Positions 14,537-21,606 of a DNA stretch of 24,697 nt are shown piece by piece. The translations under genes were made by a program, and so were the position numbers. The stretch covers positions 1 through 24,697 of the forward strand of contig DASSRQ010000194.1 of assembly GCA_035701665.1 (NCBI GenBank), in the 5' to 3' direction. The notes below the pieces were generated by a model. That model was not told the DNA's origin, did not search any database, and worked only from the letters and a program-made list of their open reading frames with translations. Source of the stretch: DASSRQ01 sp035701665. Lineage in GTDB: Bacteria > Vulcanimicrobiota > Vulcanimicrobiia > Vulcanimicrobiales > Vulcanimicrobiaceae. Each line of letters starts with the position of its first letter. Within the stretch, counting starts at the first letter, position 1.

Positions 14537-15421
14537 CAACTCCGCGGCAATAGCCTTCGCCGTACGCGCTAAGATCGCGTCGCGCTGCGCGGCGCGCAAC
14601 TTGCACCCGGTAAGATAAACCGCCATGACGATCGGCTTGCGGTGCGGAGGCCACGCGATGGCCACATCGTTGCGCGTATCGCTGTCACCGTAAGCGTTAT
14701 GCGCGCCGCCCGTTCCGGTCTTGTCTCCGGCGACCCAATGCTGCGGCAAGCCCGCGCGCAGCGTCGTCGCGCCGGTCTGTGACTTCAGCAGCCATTCTTT
14801 TAACAGCTCGCGCGAAGCGGGCTTCAACGTGTCGCCCGTGACGAAGCGCTGCATGTCGCGCGCAATTGCGGCCGGCGTGGTCGTATCGCGTACGTCGCCG
14901 GGAATCGCCGTGTTCAAGGCGGGCTCGATCCGGTCCAACCGTGTTTGCGGATCTCCGAACGAGCGGATGGAACGGGTAACCGCGGCCGGACCGCCGACGC
15001 TGGCAACCAGCAAATTGGCAGCGGTATTATCGCTGAATTCGATCGCGGCCGCGCACAAGTCGCGCACGCGCATCTGCCCCTCGCGAACGTGCGCGCGCGT
15101 GACCGGCGCGTATTCGAGCAGGTCGCGTTCCGTGTACGAAACCGGGCGTTCCAGACGCTCCTCGCCGCGGTCCACGCGCTGCAGCACCGCTGCGACGGCA
15201 CACAGTTTGAACGTGCTGCACATGGCGAACCGTTCGTGCGAGCGGTGTTCGACCGTGCGTCCCGACCCGGTGTCGACGGCAAAGACGCCCAGCCGGCCGC
15301 CGCTCTCGCGTTCGAGCTCCCGCAGGCTCGTTTGAACGGCAGCAGCGCGCGCGGCAACCGGAAGCAGTGCTCCGGCAATCAACGCGGCGCCGCTTTGCAA
15401 AAAGGCTTTGCGCTCAAACAT
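14525..15421 (-). CDS. bla: Class A beta-lactamase
   Basis: The 298-residue precursor has all class A hallmarks: STFK (Ser69 nucleophile, Lys72), SDN (130-132), EPALN with Glu166 in the omega loop followed by TAIPGDVRDTTTP, and KTG (234-236). Beta-lactam hydrolysis in the periplasm is therefore well supported. A Cys precedes the nucleophile (MCSTFK), as in several chromosomal and CTX-M-type enzymes, but the partner Cys near residue 238 of KPC/SME-type carbapenemases is absent (KTGTGG). The N-terminus MFERKAFLQSGAALIAGALL resembles a Tat signal with RK in place of RR. I chose ATG 15421 because it directly precedes the signal peptide. It overlaps the NTF2-like stop by eight bases and is last in the PadR operon. 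Confidence 0.94.
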   Translation of the reverse strand: MFERKAFLQSGAALIAGALLPVAARAAAVQTSLRELERESGGRLGVFAVDTGSGRTVEHRSHERFAMCSTFKLCAVAAVLQRVDRGEERLERPVSYTERDLLEYAPVTRAHVREGQMRVRDLCAAAIEFSDNTAANLLVASVGGPAAVTRSIRSFGDPQTRLDRIEPALNTAIPGDVRDTTTPAAIARDMQRFVTGDTLKPASRELLKEWLLKSQTGATTLRAGLPQHWVAGDKTGTGGAHNAYGDSDTRNDVAIAWPPHRKPIVMAVYLTGCKLRAAQRDAILARTAKAIAAELSGP

Positions 15422-15821
15422 CGTCCCACACCAATGAGGCGATCTTCCAACCGGACGGCGTGCGGACGAACTGCAGCGATTTCGCGCCCGCGCCCCGCTT
15501 CGTTCCATCGTTGTCTTGCCAAGATTTTTCATAGCGGCTGAACCGCTGGGCGATATGCTGGAATATGACGGTCACTTCGGAGGTCTCGTACTCGCAAAAT
15601 GCGCGGAATCTTCCATCGGTCAACAACTCGCGCCGCGGTTCGGCAAATCCGTCGATGTCGTACACAGCGAGCTTACCGCCCGCGTTGTTCACAATCACGG
15701 CATCCGGAATGAAGACATCGTACAAGCGGTCCACGTCGGGCGGCCCGTCCGTGTTCGTAAACGCGCCGTAAAAGTGCGCTGTCAATGCATCGATGGCAGC
15801 CTTGTCGTTGGCGGTCTTCAC
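15414..15821 (-). CDS. NTF2-like (SnoaL/DUF4440-type) protein
   Basis: From GTG 15821, which overlaps the TGA of the upstream membrane-protein gene, the product has 135 residues. It begins DKAAIDALTAHFYGAFTN and continues with a DRLYDVFIPDAVIV segment, then IAQRFSRYEKSW and LQFVRTPSGWKIASLVWDD. This is the alpha plus beta cone of NTF2-like proteins, with the final 'GWKI..L.W' strand typical of SnoaL/DUF4440 members. They serve as enzymes or small-ligand-binding domains, and sequence alone does not tell which. There is no signal peptide, so it should be cytoplasmic. Coupled starts on both sides (GTGA upstream, ATGTTTGA downstream) place it in one unit with the beta-lactamase. Confidence 0.82.
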   Translation of the reverse strand: MKTANDKAAIDALTAHFYGAFTNTDGPPDVDRLYDVFIPDAVIVNNAGGKLAVYDIDGFAEPRRELLTDGRFRAFCEYETSEVTVIFQHIAQRFSRYEKSWQDNDGTKRGAGAKSLQFVRTPSGWKIASLVWDDV

Positions 15822-16768
15822 GGCTGAACCGCCGTTCGCGCACGCAACAGCGCACGCACCGAGATGAAGATTTGCAACAGCAGAATGAGCAGGGCCGCCA
15901 CCAGCGATATCACCGCAGCAGTGTTCCAAAGGTCCGGCCCTGCGATCAAGCGTCCGGCCTGCAGCGTCAAAACGAGACTTGCGCCGATGGCTGCGCTCGT
16001 GATGCCGCGAACGGATTCGTGCACGGCCGACAGCGATGGACGAAGAAACAGCGCCATTGCCGAAAGCGCAAGGAGCGCCGTCGCGCCGATCGTGACGTAG
16101 TACGCCGGCAGCCACGCTTGCGTTAGCGCTACGTGCATCGCGGCGAGCATGTTTGCCACTACCGCATCCGGCGGAATATAATGCGCACCGCGCGCGTCAA
16201 GCAGCACGAGCAGCATCAAGATGTTTGCTACGAACTCCGCGAGCGAACTCGAACGCGGGGCCGCTATAGCGCCCGCAGGCGGCAGCGAACGCGGATCCCA
16301 GTCGCGTTCGGCGATCCGGCGAGCCAAGCTCTGCGGAAAGCGTTCGCCGGCTGCGAATGCGATCGTAACGATCGCGCAGACCCACACGATCGAATTGAAC
16401 GCGGCGTTCAATGCGTTGAAGAAGTGCGTTCCGTTGCGGGTTGCGATCGATGCGGCGGCGCCCGCGAGCAAGATTGCCGCAACGACGAGCACCAGCACCG
16501 AGCGCAGCGTCGTCCAATAAAACGGGAACAAATCGGGTCCGATCAGGAATTGAACCGGACCGTACCGCGCCGCGACGACCTGCGGACGCCCGTACGCTTT
16601 AATGAGCGCCGCTTCTTCATCATCCGTCAACGGCCGCCCGAGCGAACGTTCGCGCTCTTCGATTTGCGAGTGCAGACTCTCCGCGATCTCGGCGACGATG
16701 TCGTCCGTTTGCGGACGCTTCGGCAACTCGACACGCACTGCGTGCAAATAGCGATCGAGCATGGTCAT
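15818..16768 (-). CDS. Six-helix membrane protein with HAAS-like N-terminal domain
   Basis: The 316-residue protein starts with a soluble helical region of about 75 residues (RYLHAVRVELPKRPQTDDIV, then IAESLHSQIEERE...RPLTDDEEAALIKAYGRPQVVAARY). It resembles the HAAS/DUF1700 domain found in membrane partners of PadR regulators. Six hydrophobic segments follow at about 87-109, 123-141, 175-193, 218-242, 253-275 and 278-305. PadR-HAAS pairs are thought to sense membrane or envelope state, but the signal is unknown. The start ATG 16768 is three bases from the PadR stop; an internal ATG two codons later has a slightly better-placed GAG. The gene overlaps the NTF2-like gene by GTGA. Confidence 0.78.
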   Translation of the reverse strand: MTMLDRYLHAVRVELPKRPQTDDIVAEIAESLHSQIEERERSLGRPLTDDEEAALIKAYGRPQVVAARYGPVQFLIGPDLFPFYWTTLRSVLVLVVAAILLAGAAASIATRNGTHFFNALNAAFNSIVWVCAIVTIAFAAGERFPQSLARRIAERDWDPRSLPPAGAIAAPRSSSLAEFVANILMLLVLLDARGAHYIPPDAVVANMLAAMHVALTQAWLPAYYVTIGATALLALSAMALFLRPSLSAVHESVRGITSAAIGASLVLTLQAGRLIAGPDLWNTAAVISLVAALLILLLQIFISVRALLRARTAVQP

Positions 16769-16771
16769 CTC

Positions 16772-17119
16772 TTAAGCCTCCGCGACGATGCGGTCGAGCG
16801 AGGCATTGATTCGCGCCATCTCGACCGTAAGTTTTTCGTAGACGTCCTCGCCCGCCGGCAGCAGCTTGTAAAAGCGTTTGCGCCGCTTGTTCTCCTCGCC
16901 CCACCGGCTTTGCAGCAGTCCTTGCGTTTCAAGGCGGCGCAGCAGCGGATAGAGCGTGCCCTCATCGATATCCAGCCCGGCTGCTTCGAGCGCTTTGCGC
17001 AGCGTGTAGCCGTAGCGCTCGACGCGCAGCTGCGAGAGCACGGCAAGGGTCAGGCAGCCGCGCCGCAGTTCCAGGCGCAGGTTTTCGAAGATCGATTCCG
17101 GCAGCGTACTAGGCGTCAT
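16772..17119 (-). CDS. PadR-family transcriptional regulator
   Basis: The 115-residue protein has the PadR winged-helix signature LRRGCLTLAVLSQL (19-32), then RYGYTLRKALEAAG, the recognition segment DEGTLYPLLRRLETQGLL and the wing region with RKRFYKL. A short C-terminal helix (EDVYEKLTVEMARINASLD) serves dimerisation in such small PadR proteins. PadR proteins repress their targets and are released by small ligands or stress signals. The gene is first in a four-gene operon ending with the class A beta-lactamase, and a palindrome overlaps its own start codon, so autorepression and control of the whole operon are likely. Confidence 0.92.
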   Translation of the reverse strand: MTPSTLPESIFENLRLELRRGCLTLAVLSQLRVERYGYTLRKALEAAGLDIDEGTLYPLLRRLETQGLLQSRWGEENKRRKRFYKLLPAGEDVYEKLTVEMARINASLDRIVAEA

Positions 17120-17141
17120 ATACTGTGTACCAAATAGTATA
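17119..17141 (-). promoter_or_regulatory. Candidate PadR operator overlapping the start codon and -10 box
   Basis: TATACT (17119-17124) and AGTATA (17136-17141) form a perfect 6-bp inverted repeat around 11 bases. One half overlaps the PadR ATG; the other coincides with a -10-like TATACT on the minus strand. Repressor binding here would block both promoter and start. It stands out as AT-rich in GC-rich surroundings. PadR binding is inferred. Confidence 0.5.
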
Positions 17142-17162
17142 CGACTCTAGGTCCGGCGTCAA
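17136..17162 (-). promoter_or_regulatory. Candidate promoter of the PadR/bla operon
   Basis: On the minus strand TTGACG (17162-17157; five of six matches to the -35 consensus) and TATACT (17141-17136; five of six matches to the -10 consensus) are separated by 15 bases, shorter than the ideal 17. Transcription would begin about 10 bases before the PadR ATG, giving a very short leader without room for a normal ribosome-binding site. Confidence 0.5.
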
Positions 17163-17163
17163 G

Positions 17164-17970
17164 CTAGTGCTTCAGATAGCCCTTGGCGCCGAGCCACCAG
17201 AGGAAATCGTCGATCCAATGGTCGCTCGTCGTTCCTTGCGTTTTCGCCCCGAAGCCGTGGCCGCCGGACGCGTAGATATGCGCCTCGGGCTTGTTGCCGG
17301 CGGTCCGTATCGCATTATAAAATGCGGCGACGCGCGGACCGGCTATCGTGTCGTCTTGCGCCCACGCCATAAAGATGGGCGGCAGATTCGCGGGCACCGG
17401 CGGCAGCGTTGCACCGAACGGGGCACCGTAAATGAATCCGGCAAAGTCCGGACGAGCCGTAACATCCGATTGCAGCACCGCGGCGCTTTCAACCATTCCG
17501 CCGGCGGAGAAGCCGAGAAATCCAATGCGGTTCGGAGCGATTCCCCATTCGTGCGCGCGCGAACGGATCAGCGTTACGGCGCGAATCGCATCCGCGCTGC
17601 CGTATTTGCACGCCTGGTCCATGTCGACGTCGGGCACGCCTTGCTGCTTCTTCTCGGCGATACGGTATTTCAGCAGAAAGACGGCGATGCCGCGCTGCGT
17701 TAACCGGCGCGCGACGTTCTCGCCTTCCAAACTCATCGTTAACGCGACGCACGAACCGCCCGGCGCAACGATCGTTGCCGTGCCGTTGGCCTTCGAACGC
17801 TCCGGCAAATACACCGTGAGCGTGGGGTTCACGACATTCATGACCACGGTTCCGACGGGCGTGTTCGTATACGTCCGGTCCTTTTGCGTCCAGCCCTCGG
17901 AACCCGGAGCGGTGCCGGGCCACAAGTTGATCACGAGCGCTGCAAACAGCGCATGAACGAGAAACTGCAT
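17164..17970 (-). CDS. Exported alpha/beta-hydrolase (esterase-like)
   Basis: The 268-residue product begins with a signal peptide (FLVHALFAALVINLWPG). Segments follow the alpha/beta-hydrolase order: LTVYLPE, the oxyanion-hole region TIVAPGGS (65-73), GIAVFLLKYRIAEK, the nucleophile elbow GFSAGG with Ser155, the acid near AQDD (205-207) and the catalytic His238 in GGHGFG. This arrangement resembles acetyl-xylan-esterase- and feruloyl-esterase-like enzymes that cut ester groups from polysaccharides or small esters. The substrate is not shown by the sequence. It lies directly upstream of the PadR operon on the same strand, but the PadR promoter sits just after its stop, so the two are probably independent. 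It is divergent from the gene at 18044. Confidence 0.85.
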   Translation of the reverse strand: MQFLVHALFAALVINLWPGTAPGSEGWTQKDRTYTNTPVGTVVMNVVNPTLTVYLPERSKANGTATIVAPGGSCVALTMSLEGENVARRLTQRGIAVFLLKYRIAEKKQQGVPDVDMDQACKYGSADAIRAVTLIRSRAHEWGIAPNRIGFLGFSAGGMVESAAVLQSDVTARPDFAGFIYGAPFGATLPPVPANLPPIFMAWAQDDTIAGPRVAAFYNAIRTAGNKPEAHIYASGGHGFGAKTQGTTSDHWIDDFLWWLGAKGYLKH

Positions 17971-18043
17971 GAGCCAGCGTTCGCGGCCGGGGGCAGCCGT
18001 TCTTCGCGGCGAACCAACACCCCACGAAGGCTGAGGTATAGCT

Positions 18044-19231
18044 ATGCGTTTTTTCGCGCTTGCATTGGTGCTGCTGGCTGCGGCGCCCGCCCCGGTTCAT
18101 CACCGCTATCTCGTGACGTGGGCCATGGAGTCCAAAACGTTTCCGGGCGATATGAGCGGACACGACGTTCTCGCCGTCTTCGACATCGACGGACCCGGGT
18201 TCGGAACATTGGTTGCGGCACTTCCCGTCGATACGCGCTCGCAGATGGCGCATCACACGAACTATGCGTTACCGCCGAACCGCCGGCTCTTCGCGAACGA
18301 TTTCATGGCCGGTCAGACGTATATTTTCGATCTGCACGATCCGCGTAAGCCGGCGTTAGCCGGAACATTTACGAATGCCGGCGCGTATCAGCATCCGCAC
18401 AGTTTCGCGTATCTCCCGAACGGCCACATGCTCGCGACGTATCAAATCAAAGGCGCGAACGACGATACACCGGGCGCGCTCGCGGAGCTGGATGCAACGG
18501 GCCGCATCGTACGCACGAGCGATGCCTCGGCGCCCGCCGAGGACGCGAATGTGCGTCCGTATAGTTTGCAGGTTGTCCCGGCGATCGATCGCGTCGTAAC
18601 GACGAGCGCGGATATGTTTATGAACTCGAGCGTTCCGGCGAGCCACGTCGTGCAAGTATGGCGGCTTTCAGACTTGAAACTGCTCAAGACGATCGTCTTA
18701 CCGAAACCGAAGATCTATAAAGGCATAGCCGCGCAGTCTGCGGACGAAGCCCGCGTTTTAGCCGATGGGAAAACCGTGCTCGTGAAAACCGGGACGTGCG
18801 GCTTGTTCCGGCTGACGGGATTGGAAGGCAGCGATCCGCAGGCCACATACGTGTACGATTTCGGTTACCGCAACTGCTCGGGCGTGCCCGTCGTGGCCGG
18901 GAAGTATTGGATTCAGTCGTCGATGAGCGGACACGCGATCGTTTCACTCGACGTCAGCGATCCGGCGCATCCGGTCGAAGCCGATCATCTCTTCGTCGGC
19001 AGCGAGGCGCAGCCGCATTGGATCGGCATCGAGCCCGGCACCGGAAATCTCGTCATTACGGGTTACGGTTCGATGATCAACCGTATCTTACTGGCGCGAG
19101 TAAATCTTCACACCGGCGCGCTAACGCTCGACAGACGCACGATCGATTTGAGCAGCCGCAAATGGCCGGACGGGTGGACCGGTCCGGTCATTCCGCACGG
19201 AACGCTTTTTCTGAGCGACGAGAAACGCTAA
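18044..19231 (+). CDS. Exported selenium-binding-protein-like (SBP56/methanethiol-oxidase-like) beta-propeller
   Basis: The 395-residue product has a short signal peptide (FFALALVLLAAAPA) and GAGG six bases before ATG 18044. Segments YLVTWAMESK, HHTNYALPPNRRLFANDF, TYIFDLHDPRKPALAG and QHPHSFAYLPNGHMLATYQ recall the SBP56/SELENBP1 family, whose propeller carries conserved His residues that bind metal in the methanethiol oxidase. The His pairs (HH at 70-71, HPH at 117-119) fit that pattern. The similarity is partial, and a generic YVTN-type propeller remains possible. It would act outside the cytoplasm. Its stop overlaps that of the convergent gene by four bases. Confidence 0.65.
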   Translation: MRFFALALVLLAAAPAPVHHRYLVTWAMESKTFPGDMSGHDVLAVFDIDGPGFGTLVAALPVDTRSQMAHHTNYALPPNRRLFANDFMAGQTYIFDLHDPRKPALAGTFTNAGAYQHPHSFAYLPNGHMLATYQIKGANDDTPGALAELDATGRIVRTSDASAPAEDANVRPYSLQVVPAIDRVVTTSADMFMNSSVPASHVVQVWRLSDLKLLKTIVLPKPKIYKGIAAQSADEARVLADGKTVLVKTGTCGLFRLTGLEGSDPQATYVYDFGYRNCSGVPVVAGKYWIQSSMSGHAIVSLDVSDPAHPVEADHLFVGSEAQPHWIGIEPGTGNLVITGYGSMINRILLARVNLHTGALTLDRRTIDLSSRKWPDGWTGPVIPHGTLFLSDEKR

Positions 19232-19818
19232 ACTTCGCCTGAGAGATCGATAAAGATGGAGATCGCACTAACGCGGTTTCCATCGATCGTGAACTGCAGC
19301 GTTTCGGGCAGCGCAACCGGCTTATTGGCAACGGTCGTTCCGGGAATCGTTGCAGAATACGCCGCGACAAAATGCTGCTTTCCGGCGCCGGGCGCCTTCC
19401 CATAGGCGGCCGCGACGGCCGCATACGAGCTGCCGATGTGAATGCCGCCGCGTCCCGTACTGTAACCGCTGAGATCGGCGTTCGGAAGCGATACACCGGG
19501 CGGCGGAGCCGAAAACAGTGCAAGATTGCACGCGTCCGTTCCCGAGACTGCAAGTCCGATATGGTGGACGCGATCGTATTTCTGAACGGCCCACGTTCCC
19601 GCGCCCACGGCGTTTGCGTATTCGCCGCAGTGCATGGATTCGCGAGTTTTACCGGGCAGAAAGTCGGGACGGCTAATGGGCACCGCATGGACGGTGACCG
19701 TATCGAAGACGTGCGACCATTTCGTCAGCCATGGTGCGACGTTGGCGCCGGCAATCGCGGAGCGGAGAGGCAGAGATACCGCGGCGGTCAGCGCGCAAAC
19801 AAAGAACACGTTGCGCAT
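19228..19818 (-). CDS. Exported protein of unknown function
   Basis: The 196-residue product has a signal peptide (VFFVCALTAAVSLPLRSAIA), and GAGG lies eight bases before ATG 19818. The mature part contains GEYANAVGAGTWAVQ, HHIGLAVSGTDACNLALF and GGIHIGSSYAAVAAAYGKAP. The last resembles the strand-helix motif ('I.IG.S...V...YG') found in several small periplasmic beta-rich proteins. It ends with LQFTIDGNRVSAISIFID. The two Cys residues (Cys64 and the one in DACNLA) could form a disulfide. I do not recognise a family. It overlaps the convergent gene by four bases and is divergent from the helicase. Confidence 0.62.
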   Translation of the reverse strand: MRNVFFVCALTAAVSLPLRSAIAGANVAPWLTKWSHVFDTVTVHAVPISRPDFLPGKTRESMHCGEYANAVGAGTWAVQKYDRVHHIGLAVSGTDACNLALFSAPPPGVSLPNADLSGYSTGRGGIHIGSSYAAVAAAYGKAPGAGKQHFVAAYSATIPGTTVANKPVALPETLQFTIDGNRVSAISIFIDLSGEV

Positions 19819-19840
19819 CTGAGAAACCTCATTGTCGTTT

Positions 19841-19877
19841 AGGAGCTTTCTTTTCGCCCGAACGGGCGAGCGCTCCT
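19841..19877. repeat. Nested inverted repeat in the divergent region before the helicase gene
   Basis: The inner palindrome TCGCCCGAACGGGCGA (19854-19869) is flanked by AGGAGC (19841-19846) and GCTCCT (19872-19877), with uneven spacers of 7 and 2 bases. It lies about 110 bases before the helicase start. It could be an operator or a leader hairpin. No T run follows. Confidence 0.4.
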
Positions 19878-19986
19878 TAGTGGCGAGCGGTTCCCTGTTG
19901 CGTGCCGCGTTCTGCCGTCAGGATGCATCGGCTACATTCCTTCGAGGCGCCGAAGGCGGATGGTTTGAATCAGAAGCGCCGTCCCT

Positions 19987-21606
19987 ATGGAGAGCAAGCT
20001 CGGAGCATGGAAGCTGACACTGCGGCGTTGGCAGCGCGAAGCGTTCGACGCCTGGTGGTCGGAGCAGCCGCGAGACGCGCTGGTCGTCGCTACACCCGGC
20101 GCCGGTAAAACGCGCTTCGCCGCGCGCTTGGCGCATGCGGTGCTTGCCGAACGGCGCGTGCGCCGCGTATTCGTCGTCGTTCCGCGCGAGCATCTCAAAG
20201 CACAGACCGCCGGTGCCATGGCGCAAGCGGGACTTCGTATCGATCACCGTTTTGAAAACGCATCGCGTGCGCTTGCGAGCGACGTGCACGGCGCAGCCAT
20301 TACCTATCAGCAGATCTCCGCGGCGCCGCAGCTGTACCGGCAACTCGCCGGCGTTCCGAGTTTGGTCGTCTTGGACGAGATCCATCATGCCGGCGATGCG
20401 GCCAGTTGGGGCGCCGCGTTAAAAGACGCGTTCGGCAATGCCGTTCACCGCATCAGTTTGTCCGGAACGCCGTTCCGGTCCGACGGCAGCGCCATTCCGT
20501 TCGTGCAGTACCATCGCGGCGAATGCGTTCCCAGCTATTCGTACGACTATGCCGATGCGCTCAAGGACGGCGTCTGCCGCCCGCTCGTGTTTCCGCTGCA
20601 GGGCGGATACGCCGAATGGGTCAGCAAGGATGGCCAGATGCACGCGTCATCGTTCGAGCAGGCGCTGCGTTCGAAGCAGCGGATGAGCGAACGGCTGCGC
20701 ACCGTTCTCGTGCACGAGGCGTGGATCGGCGACGTGATTGCGAAAGCGCATGGCCGCCTCATGCACTTGCGCCGCGGCGAACATCCGAATGCGGCCGCGC
20801 TGGCGATTGCGATGAATCAGGACCACGCGCGTTTCCTTGCGGGCCTGGTCGAAGCGCGCACCGGCACGAAGCCGACGGTCGTTCTTTCGGACGAAGATAA
20901 CGCTTCGCGCAAGATCGTTTCGTTTGCGCGCAGCGACGATCCGTGGATTGTCGCAGTCCACATGGTCTCCGAGGGCGTCGATATTCCGCGTCTTCGCGTC
21001 GGCGTCTACGCCAGCAACGTCGTGACCGAGATGTACTTCCGCCAGTTCTGCGGACGCTTCGTGCGCGCGCAAAAAGGCGGCATGCAGCAAGCCTACGTCT
21101 ATCTTCCGGACGATCAGCGGCTACGCGAACTTGCAACGCGCGTTACGGCGGACGTGCGCGGTGTGCTGCATGCAAAAGACTCGCTCGATGAACTCGACCT
21201 AGCGCAGCGCGTACGCAGCGAACCGGGCGACACGGACAACTTCTTCGAGGCCATCGCCGCGAACGTCGACGGCGAGCGTGTGTTGGATTACGGCCCCCTG
21301 TTCAATCCGAACGCTTACTATGAAGAAAACGTAGCCGTCCTTCCCGCCGTGCGCGTTGAGCACGATTCGGGACCCGAGCCCGAACCGGTCCTAAGTATCG
21401 CGGAAGAAAAGGAACAACTCCGCACGGCGCTCTCGTCTTTGGTTTCGCAAGTATCGCACCGCTTTAAAGTCGAGCACAAGAAGATTCACTCGACGCTGAA
21501 TCAGCGCTACGGCGGCCCGATCGCCCAGGCGACGGTCGACGGACTGCGCAAGCGGCGTGCGACGGCGCTCCGCTGGCTCGAACGCGGGTACGACGGCCTT
21601 ATTTAA
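19987..21606 (+). CDS. SF2 DEAD/DEAH-box helicase with a distinct C-terminal domain
   Basis: The 539-residue protein has two RecA-like domains: Walker A ATPGAGKT (35-42), DEIHH box (130-134), motif III SGTPFR (159-164), motif V-like EGVDIPRLRVG (329-339) and motif VI QFCGRFVR (353-360). It resembles the translocase part of type III/I restriction and phage-type SF2 helicases, but no nuclease domain or methyltransferase neighbour is visible. The C-terminal 70 residues (EEKEQLRTALSSLVSQVS, HRFKVEHKKIHSTLNQRYGG, ATVDGLRKRRATALRWL) resemble a small helical domain at the end of phage and actinobacterial helicases. ATG 19987 is the only sensible start, since an in-frame stop lies 21 bases upstream. 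It could act in repair, recombination or defence. Confidence 0.88.
   Translation: MESKLGAWKLTLRRWQREAFDAWWSEQPRDALVVATPGAGKTRFAARLAHAVLAERRVRRVFVVVPREHLKAQTAGAMAQAGLRIDHRFENASRALASDVHGAAITYQQISAAPQLYRQLAGVPSLVVLDEIHHAGDAASWGAALKDAFGNAVHRISLSGTPFRSDGSAIPFVQYHRGECVPSYSYDYADALKDGVCRPLVFPLQGGYAEWVSKDGQMHASSFEQALRSKQRMSERLRTVLVHEAWIGDVIAKAHGRLMHLRRGEHPNAAALAIAMNQDHARFLAGLVEARTGTKPTVVLSDEDNASRKIVSFARSDDPWIVAVHMVSEGVDIPRLRVGVYASNVVTEMYFRQFCGRFVRAQKGGMQQAYVYLPDDQRLRELATRVTADVRGVLHAKDSLDELDLAQRVRSEPGDTDNFFEAIAANVDGERVLDYGPLFNPNAYYEENVAVLPAVRVEHDSGPEPEPVLSIAEEKEQLRTALSSLVSQVSHRFKVEHKKIHSTLNQRYGGPIAQATVDGLRKRRATALRWLERGYDGLI

Noticed and set aside
15422..15532. Longer N-terminus for the class A beta-lactamase (start at 15532)
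   Set aside because: The extra 37 residues are Arg/Ser-rich, overlap the NTF2-like gene and would bury the signal peptide that begins at ATG 15421.
16133..17137. Plus-strand open frame across the HAAS-like and PadR genes (334 residues)
   Set aside because: It spans two clear minus-strand genes and shows only Arg/Gln/His-rich low-complexity sequence.
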